From IMG/VR virus record IMGVR_UViG_3300037042_002565, positions 1 to 35,365 of that record: DNA of 35,365 bases, one strand, 5' to 3'. The notes beneath the pieces are model-generated. The model was not told the origin of the DNA. It worked only from the letters and a program-made list of their open reading frames with translations, and did no database searches. Origin of the DNA: a virus. Positions 31,531 to 35,365 of this stretch are shown here, one piece after another (position 1 is the stretch's first letter; every line of letters starts with the position of its first letter). The position numbers and the translations under genes are program-made.

Positions 31531-32037
31531 TTGAAAATCAAACGAGAAGAAGGATCAAAACGAGGACAAAAGTTCTTAGAGCTAAATCAGACTCATGGTC
31601 GAGAGGGATTAAAAGAAAGACGAGCACGCGCAGAAACAAATATGGAGCTGATGTATTGTGTCGATATTTTAAAACTCACAGGTGATTTTTTACACGTTAA
31701 AAAACACGGAAAGGTAAAACAATTAAAAGAATATCAAAAGATCGAAACTTTAGAACATGCGAGTCAGTATGTAATCGATGAGATAAAAAAAGATAATATC
31801 GCTAAGGCTATCCGAGAAGACGAAGAACTTAACGGAGCAAAGCAACGATGTATTGATGAGATAAAGTATGAAAATCACTTTGTAAAGCTTGAGCAAGACC
31901 TAATGGCTATTCAATCGGTTATCGACTGGTTACCAACCACTAGAGCCGACAATAAATGGAAGGAGTTTGCAAATCACCCAAGATTAATCAAATACGCCAA
32001 ACCACACGTAAAATGGCCTAAGAAAAAAGCAAAGTAA
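31531..32037 (+). CDS. 168-aa basic protein beside the putative origin
   Basis: A TTG start at 31531 is supported by a perfect AGGAGG site 4 bases upstream; no in-frame ATG gives as good a fit. The protein is highly charged: KREEGSKRGQKFLELNQTHG, ERRARAETNMELMYCVDILK, TGDFLHVKKHGKVKQLKEYQ and a Lys-rich end (VKWPKKKAK). It is mostly helical with no known family. Placement directly after the repeat block suggests a DNA-binding or replication role; this is inference. It ends near a hairpin at 32050-32066 and converges on the cell-wall hydrolase gene. Confidence 0.65.
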   Translation: MKIKREEGSKRGQKFLELNQTHGREGLKERRARAETNMELMYCVDILKLTGDFLHVKKHGKVKQLKEYQKIETLEHASQYVIDEIKKDNIAKAIREDEELNGAKQRCIDEIKYENHFVKLEQDLMAIQSVIDWLPTTRADNKWKEFANHPRLIKYAKPHVKWPKKKAK

Positions 32038-32049
32038 TACTAGGAGTAG

Positions 32050-32066
32050 GCTTTTAAGATAAAAGC
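32050..32066. other. small hairpin between convergent genes
   Basis: GCTTTTA and TAAAAGC pair perfectly around an AGA loop. It lies 13 bases after the stop of the 168-residue gene. There is no clean T run after it, so it is only a possible terminator. Confidence 0.4.
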
Positions 32067-32102
32067 GCGTAGCGAGCCTCTAAGGGGGCTTAAACGATCG
32101 AT

Positions 32103-32507
32103 TTAGAGCTGGGCCATGATGTAAAAGACGTGTGCCCCAATCACTTTGATCTTACGACCTTTACTGTGAGGCTCTTTCGAAGTGTTCCAACTATCGGCTT
32201 GAGCCACGTTAGATTTATGAAACAAGGCGAACTCTGCGATCTCGTTAAAGTATGGGCGATCGTCTTTAGGTACAGCTTTACGAGTAACGCCTTTAATCGT
32301 GCAGGTATTACCTGTTGTTTTTATCGCCCTATTGATTGAGGCGTGGGCTATTGCCAGCACACCGTTTTTAGTTTGGTTACGCGCTTCCGAGTACATAATC
32401 TGGCTTAGACATGCCTTTTGCTTTAAAACGTTGCTACGACTCTCAGCTTGGCCAGAATGTGTACCGCTGAGCAGTAGCACTGATGTTATCACTATCGATT
32501 TAATCAT
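32103..32507 (-). CDS. secreted SleB-like cell-wall hydrolase
   Basis: The 134 residues start at ATG 32507, which has AGGAAAA upstream. Residues 1-21 are a signal peptide (MIKSIVITSVLLLSGTHSGQ, cut likely after QA). The mature part has QIMYSEARNQTKNGVLAIAH and ASINRA, the conserved helix of SleB/cell-wall hydrolase proteins with E41 as the likely catalytic acid, a two-Cys core (C33, C69) and the family's closing block IGAHVFYIM. It should cleave peptidoglycan in the periplasm, so it may be a lysis enzyme. It is apart from the late genes and is insulated by a strong terminator, so it has its own transcription. A longer start to 32537 is not favoured. Confidence 0.75.
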   Translation of the reverse strand: MIKSIVITSVLLLSGTHSGQAESRSNVLKQKACLSQIMYSEARNQTKNGVLAIAHASINRAIKTTGNTCTIKGVTRKAVPKDDRPYFNEIAEFALFHKSNVAQADSWNTSKEPHSKGRKIKVIGAHVFYIMAQL

Positions 32508-32535
32508 ATTGTGTTTTCCTGTTAAATTTAGGCAC

Positions 32536-32570
32536 AAAAAAAAAGGATACTTAAGAAAACTTAAGTATCC
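32536..32570 (-). terminator. strong rho-independent terminator
   Basis: A perfect 11-bp stem, GGATACTTAAG / CTTAAGTATCC (32545-32555 and 32560-32570), has a four-base loop and is followed on the minus strand by about nine T. It ends the small-gene operon (33626-32590) just ahead of the hydrolase gene. Confidence 0.93.
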
Positions 32571-32589
32571 CTTAAAAAGTCAATCGGTT

Positions 32590-32841
32590 TTACTTCTTAC
32601 CTGTCGGCAAACGATACGCGCTAGAGTCACCATAAGACTGAATGCTGTAACTATCGGCTTTAGTTTCTTTGGTTTCTTTTGTTCTGTCTAATTCCACTAA
32701 GCTGTAAATACTGCCAGAATCTAAAATATACATGCCCGATTTGGTGCGCTCTATCGATATCGATTTAAACCATAGGTGATCGACCGTACCGCCAAGAGCT
32801 AAAGCCGATAAAAATATTAATGTTTTCGTTAAATTGTTCAT
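32590..32841 (-). CDS. 83-aa membrane-anchored or exported small protein
   Basis: MNNLTKTLIFLSALALGGTV has a short hydrophobic stretch (7-19) after a Lys, as in a signal anchor. The rest is polar with Thr/Lys/Glu-rich repeats (RTKETKETKADSYS). The pattern 'ERTKSGMYILDSGSIYSLV' looks like a small beta hairpin. No family recognised. The ATG overlaps the upstream stop (ATGA). A terminator follows its stop closely. Confidence 0.6.
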   Translation of the reverse strand: MNNLTKTLIFLSALALGGTVDHLWFKSISIERTKSGMYILDSGSIYSLVELDRTKETKETKADSYSIQSYGDSSAYRLPTGKK

Positions 32842-33062
32842 AATCTTACCCCGATTGAAAAATGTGTTATGTGGTCTATTTTAAAAAAAGATATTTTTAA
32901 TGATGACTTTTCATCCCGCCTATTGAATTTAACTAGAGCGATATATCCCTTAAGAGTGGATCTTACGATTTGCCATTCCATGTGGTCGCCCGCTGATGAA
33001 TACTTACCTAAAATGGAGAATGTTAGAGCCTTACCAGCGTTGTAATTAATGAGATCAATCAT
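32838..33062 (-). CDS. 74-aa protein, unknown
   Basis: MIDLINYNAGKALTFSILGK continues YSSAGDHMEWQIVRSTLKGY and then beta-like, basic sequence (IALVKFNRRDEKSSLKISFF). It is probably a small beta-rich domain. ATGA overlaps lie at both ends within the operon 33626-32590. I do not recognise it. Confidence 0.6.
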   Translation of the reverse strand: MIDLINYNAGKALTFSILGKYSSAGDHMEWQIVRSTLKGYIALVKFNRRDEKSSLKISFFKIDHITHFSIGVRL

Positions 33063-33415
33063 GCTCTATAATCCTCTTCATCTCTATCGGTATGCTGATC
33101 ACCTATGATGTCCGTTAGCTTATCGCTATCGACTACCCACGGCTTAAGACTTAAGATAATCTCTGATTGTTCTTTGTTTATCGGCATAAAGCGACCTGAA
33201 TCGTTGTAAACACCTGCAATATAATAAGATTCTATCTCAAAATATGAATATTCTTCAGGTTCCCATTGTGTTTGAGGTCGACCCGCGCGAAAGTTATATT
33301 CTGCTGTTATGTTTATATCAAACACTTCAAAGCCTATGCCTAACACCTTGCCTATAGTGTTGTTTGTTTGGTCGTGTTCGTTGACCATATAGTCAACGTT
33401 TATTTCTATTGTCAT
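33059..33415 (-). CDS. 118-aa acidic protein, unknown
   Basis: MTIEINVDYMVNEHDQTNNT and the following strands (KVLGIGFEVFDINITAEYNF) suggest a beta-rich N-terminal domain. The C-terminal half is acidic with a Trp (KPWVVDSDKLTDIIGDQHTD). No family is named. The start has AAGG in the end of the upstream gene, giving the sequence AAGGAATTAAGATAATG; a very similar leader is used by that upstream gene. It ends in an ATGA overlap. Confidence 0.62.
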   Translation of the reverse strand: MTIEINVDYMVNEHDQTNNTIGKVLGIGFEVFDINITAEYNFRAGRPQTQWEPEEYSYFEIESYYIAGVYNDSGRFMPINKEQSEIILSLKPWVVDSDKLTDIIGDQHTDRDEEDYRA

Positions 33416-33419
33416 TATC

Positions 33420-33626
33420 TTAATTCCTTATTTTATAAAATCGGTTATTTTTTATCATGTAATTTATAACATGCTCTTCAGGCAAATCGCCATCATGATA
33501 GGTCTTAATGTTTAAGCCATAAGTATCACCCCGATCTTTGGCCCACTCCTTTATTTCATTGATGCCTGACATTATCACACTGTCAAACGGTGTGTTGTTA
33601 TTGTATAAAGTCGCTCTGTATTGCAT
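33420..33626 (-). CDS. 68-aa protein, first gene of the 33.6-32.6 kb operon
   Basis: MQYRATLYNNNTPFDSVIMS continues GINEIKEWAKDRGDTYGLNI and ends in basic sequence. The pattern of strand, helix (INEIKEWAKDRG) and strand is that of several small phage DUF proteins that begin with 'Y.....N..........S...I..WA..RG'. No function is known. It follows a promoter and a perfect hairpin at 33649-33671, so it starts the operon. Its leader is AGGAATTAAGATAATG, nearly the same as the one before the next gene. Confidence 0.65.
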   Translation of the reverse strand: MQYRATLYNNNTPFDSVIMSGINEIKEWAKDRGDTYGLNIKTYHDGDLPEEHVINYMIKNNRFYKIRN

Positions 33627-33648
33627 TATCTTAATTCCTATTGTTTAT

Positions 33649-33671
33649 CGACTTGAGATTGTCTCAAGTCG
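33649..33671. promoter_or_regulatory. perfect 10-bp dyad at the start of the operon leader
   Basis: CGACTTGAGA and TCTCAAGTCG flank a 3-base loop. It begins at the expected transcription start of the promoter at 33678-33707, so it may be an operator or a stabilising 5' hairpin. There is no T run, so it is unlikely to be a terminator. Confidence 0.6.
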
Positions 33672-33677
33672 AGTTAA

Positions 33678-33707
33678 ATTTTAATCTGTTTGTTTAGCTA
33701 TTGTAAA
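33678..33707 (-). promoter_or_regulatory. candidate sigma70-like promoter
   Basis: TTTACA (33702-33707) and TAAAAT (33678-33683) on the minus strand are 18 bases apart, upstream of the gene at 33420-33626. The match to consensus is 5 of 6 in each box. Confidence 0.5.
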
Positions 33708-33731
33708 CTATTATTTTAAAAATAGTCATTA

Positions 33732-33956
33732 TCAATACAGTTCTACTATGCCAACGGCTAAGCAGTTTTTATATATCATTATTTGATTGTCGTTTATAGG
33801 TTCATAACTCGCCTTAGTGCTACCAGTATCAAAAAATACGGAGCATAACATACACCAAGTGACACTAGGCAAGCCGCCATACTTATGTTTTTTAAGCTTA
33901 ACGACTTGGCCTTGGCCTAGTTTGTTTATAATCTTTTCTGCGGTTTGATATTTCAT
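33732..33956 (-). CDS. 74-aa protein, unknown
   Basis: MKYQTAEKIINKLGQGQVVK then LKKHKYGGLPSVTWCMLCSV and a beta-like end. The stretch 'KYGGLPSVTWCMLCSVFFDTG' has a Cys pair, but no full metal site is seen. It stands alone between the hairpin region at 34009 and the promoter at 33678-33707. No clear ribosome site and no family; it is probably a real small gene because the coding pattern is regular. Confidence 0.5.
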   Translation of the reverse strand: MKYQTAEKIINKLGQGQVVKLKKHKYGGLPSVTWCMLCSVFFDTGSTKASYEPINDNQIMIYKNCLAVGIVELY

Positions 33957-34008
33957 GATTTTACGCCTTTAAATTTAGTTATTAAGAATCATTCTTATTG
34001 AGATTTTC

Positions 34009-34029
34009 GCCTACCCGTTAAGCGTAGGC
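34009..34029. other. hairpins in the 33957-34104 gap
   Basis: GCCTAC (34009-34014) and GTAGGC (34024-34029) pair around a 9-base loop. A second dyad, TAAGAAT / ATTCTTA, is at 33983-33997. They lie between the DUF7227-like gene and the 74-residue gene. They may be a weak terminator or regulatory sites; no T run follows. Confidence 0.45.
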
Positions 34030-34104
34030 CTCAAAACAGAGCCAATAATCGAGCTAATCGTCAAAAAATTAGCCCTATTATCAACAAATAAGAAACAATA
34101 CGAC

Positions 34105-34779
34105 TTAAGCCGTTAGTCCAATAGCAACCTTGGCCTTCTTCTTACCAGTACCATGGACTCTAAAGCCTATTATGTAATCGCGTTTAGCTATCTGACATAA
34201 GCCACATGATAAGCATGTGACTTTCTCGCTAGTTTGAGCGGGACAAACAACAACTTTATTATTGTTAGGCGTGTATGTAACCTTGCTTGCATTTTCAGGT
34301 AGTATAACGACCGTGGGCACACCCAACGCCATATAATTATCCGCTTGCTCTAACGTATTAGCCGATCCATTAACGGTAAATCCGTCATTGTTAGCTTGCT
34401 GAACAGCTGTTATATTGATAGCAGTATCTAGTGGATAGTGCGTATAAGTGAAACCATTCTTACCCACATTAGCTTGAACAAGCTCTTTTAACGCGTTAAC
34501 GTCAATGTGATTATTAGAACCGCGCAAATCACCCGCCACGTTGTGTCGCCACAGTGTTCTCTTGGGTAATACCTTAACATTGGCAATAAATCCCAGCCAG
34601 TCAGTGCCACGTTCTCCGCTTGTGACTTTATTCCAGTGTAGCTGAGTGTAATAATCCTCAGCGTAACAGCCGTTACGCTTTAAAGGGCAAGCGTCAGGGC
34701 ACGTCGCTCTATTACTTGTAGTAACAGGGATTGGCCCTGTTTTGCTATTCTTGCTGATCTTTGTTAGAGAATAATTCAT
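34105..34779 (-). CDS. DUF7227-like Cys-rich phage/plasmid protein
   Basis: The protein has 224 residues. The start ISKNSKTGPIPVTTSNRATC then PDACPLKRNGCYAE (C27, C31, C38) is the signature of a family common on phages and plasmids ('K-x-G-P-(I/M)-P-V...T-C-P-x-x-C-P-(L/F)...C-Y-A'). Further on, RTLWRHNVAGDLRG (GDL block) and a second Cys cluster VVCPAQTSEKVTCLSCGLCQ complete the pattern. The reaction is unknown; the clustered Cys suggest a metal or iron-sulfur site. The ATG overlaps the upstream 65-residue gene (ATGA). Both are expected to be transcribed from the promoter at 35023-35051. Confidence 0.78.
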   Translation of the reverse strand: MNYSLTKISKNSKTGPIPVTTSNRATCPDACPLKRNGCYAEDYYTQLHWNKVTSGERGTDWLGFIANVKVLPKRTLWRHNVAGDLRGSNNHIDVNALKELVQANVGKNGFTYTHYPLDTAINITAVQQANNDGFTVNGSANTLEQADNYMALGVPTVVILPENASKVTYTPNNNKVVVCPAQTSEKVTCLSCGLCQIAKRDYIIGFRVHGTGKKKAKVAIGLTA

Positions 34780-34973
34780 AACGAACCGCCTTTAATATCT
34801 AAAATACCATTATCAAAAGTTCCAAAATAAAAACCTTTACGCATTACTGTATAACGCGCGTTTTGCAATTTGGACAACTTCTGACCCCATTCGAGAGCAG
34901 ATCTGGTTTTGTTAAACCATGCACTGTTACCAGTGGCTTCACTTATTACTTGATACTTTCTATCTGTAATCAT
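34776..34973 (-). CDS. 65-aa protein cotranscribed with the DUF7227-like gene
   Basis: MITDRKYQVISEATGNSAWF continues NKTRSALEWGQKLSKLQNAR and ends in a beta hairpin (GFYFGTFDNGILDI). It is a compact alpha/beta protein like many small plasmid and phage proteins. Its ATG follows a leader of about 40 bases that includes a hairpin. The stop overlaps the next start (ATGA). No family named. Confidence 0.6.
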   Translation of the reverse strand: MITDRKYQVISEATGNSAWFNKTRSALEWGQKLSKLQNARYTVMRKGFYFGTFDNGILDIKGGSL

Positions 34974-34994
34974 TGCCTTAGACCCCTAATAAGT

Positions 34995-35013
34995 GTTAAG
35001 CGGATTGCTTAAC
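34995..35013. promoter_or_regulatory. 7-bp dyad downstream of the promoter
   Basis: GTTAAGC and GCTTAAC flank a 5-base spacer. The dyad sits about 4-22 bases after the expected start of the promoter at 35023-35051, so it may be an operator or leader hairpin. Confidence 0.5.
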
Positions 35014-35022
35014 TTAGATAGG

Positions 35023-35051
35023 ATTATACAGACTAATTGTTTAGCTGTATA
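35023..35051 (-). promoter_or_regulatory. sigma70-like promoter for the DUF7227-like operon
   Basis: TATACA (35046-35051) and a perfect TATAAT (35023-35028) on the minus strand are 17 bases apart, with a start near 35016. It lies directly in front of the genes at 34973-34105. Confidence 0.65.
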
Positions 35052-35112
35052 CAACAAAGATTAAATTTAATTTAAAAGGCTAAAATCCAGGTGATTTCAT
35101 AATCCCTATATA

Positions 35113-35219
35113 AATCAATAACTTAAATATCGCACCTAAACAACGATAACGTGTTAAGCAATACAAACCATTAGCTAAAGTATTATTGTTCAGTGAGCGC
35201 GATATCTAAGTTATTGATT
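35113..35219. repeat. large imperfect inverted repeat
   Basis: The 21 bases at 35113-35133 are the reverse complement of 35199-35219 with a single mismatch, and weaker pairing continues inward. The 65-base spacer has no gene. The flanking stretch 34974-35252 (279 bases) shows no open frame with a ribosome site. The dyad could be a protein-binding or replication site, or a mobile-element end. Confidence 0.75.
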
Positions 35220-35252
35220 CATAAGGCATTATTGATATCGGCAAGCATTGCG

Positions 35253-35365
35253 GCTCAATGCTCAATGCTCAATGCTCAATGCTCAATGCTCAATGCTCAA
35301 TGCTCAATGCTCAATGCTCAATGCTCAATGCTCAATGCTCAATGCTCAATGCTCAATGCTCAATG
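35253..35365. repeat. perfect heptamer tandem array (GCTCAAT), truncated by the window end
   Basis: Sixteen exact copies of GCTCAAT plus one base run to the end of the sequence. The plus strand has no stop in any frame (it would encode AQCSMLN over and over), while the minus strand has TGA in every frame. There is no ribosome site, so it is treated as noncoding. The true length is unknown. Confidence 0.95.

Noticed and set aside
32299-32691. 130-aa open frame on the plus strand
   Set aside because: Crosses the strong terminator stem and lies opposite the SleB-like gene; no family pattern.
33649-33671. Terminator at the perfect dyad
   Set aside because: No T run follows on either strand, and a promoter lies directly upstream, so an operator or leader hairpin is more likely.
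35257-35365. Coding reading of the heptamer array (MLNAQCS repeats)
   Set aside because: The frame is open only because the 7-bp unit lacks plus-strand stops; no ribosome site and no upstream coding pattern.

Overview
This window looks like part of the genome of a tailed, probably podovirus-like bacteriophage. The evidence is a T7-type ejection-protein cassette, a compact phage replication module and long runs of tiny overlapping genes. The DNA is AT-rich. The structural proteins recall a style common in uncultured aquatic phages, and a gammaproteobacterial-type host is plausible, but neither is proven here. No terminase, portal, capsid, integrase or tRNA gene is visible, and both ends are cut: the left end inside a tail-fibre-like gene, the right end inside a heptamer repeat. 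So this is not the whole genome.

Layout. (1) 1-14608, plus strand: late virion genes. They are a fibre C-terminus, a 633-aa virion protein, a beta-rich surface protein, a cupin, a Gly/Ala-repeat protein, an inserted HNH endonuclease, a GNAT-like protein, a 1040-aa virion protein and a 1936-aa ejection/polyvalent protein with an N-terminal lytic transglycosylase. Many are joined by ATGA stop/start overlaps. A terminator at 14620-14643 separates them from convergent genes. (2) 14646-28260, minus strand, running right to left from a strong promoter at 28389-28417. It starts with a long ladder of small accessory genes (27.9-23.2 kb). These lead into a PD-(D/E)XK nuclease (DUF2800), a DUF2815 ssDNA-binding protein, a GIY-YIG endonuclease, a family B DNA polymerase, a VRR-NUC nuclease and an SNF2-type helicase. 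A second promoter at 16910-16937 serves a small operon ending in DUF3310, thyX and a 62-aa protein. (3) 28524-32037, plus strand: a Cro-like HTH protein, a primase-helicase, then a noncoding block with repeated AGTACGCAATG elements and a very AT-rich stretch that resembles a replication origin, then an unknown basic protein. (4) 32103-34973, minus strand: a secreted SleB-like cell-wall hydrolase and a string of small unknown genes, including a DUF7227-like Cys-rich protein. (5) 34974-35365: a promoter, a large inverted repeat and at least 16 perfect copies of GCTCAAT running off the end.

How the parts fit. The HTH protein lies opposite the strong leftward promoter and probably controls it. 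Primase-helicase, SSB, family B polymerase, helicase and nucleases make a self-contained replication and recombination set. ThyX supplies dTMP. The late block makes tail and ejection proteins.

The most unusual features are the iteron-like origin and the related heptamer array at the right end, a tandem duplication with gene fusion among small genes, shuffled C-terminal modules with a perfect 48-bp repeat, and two homing-type endonucleases fitted seamlessly into operons. Function assignments come from reading motifs by eye. No database search was run.
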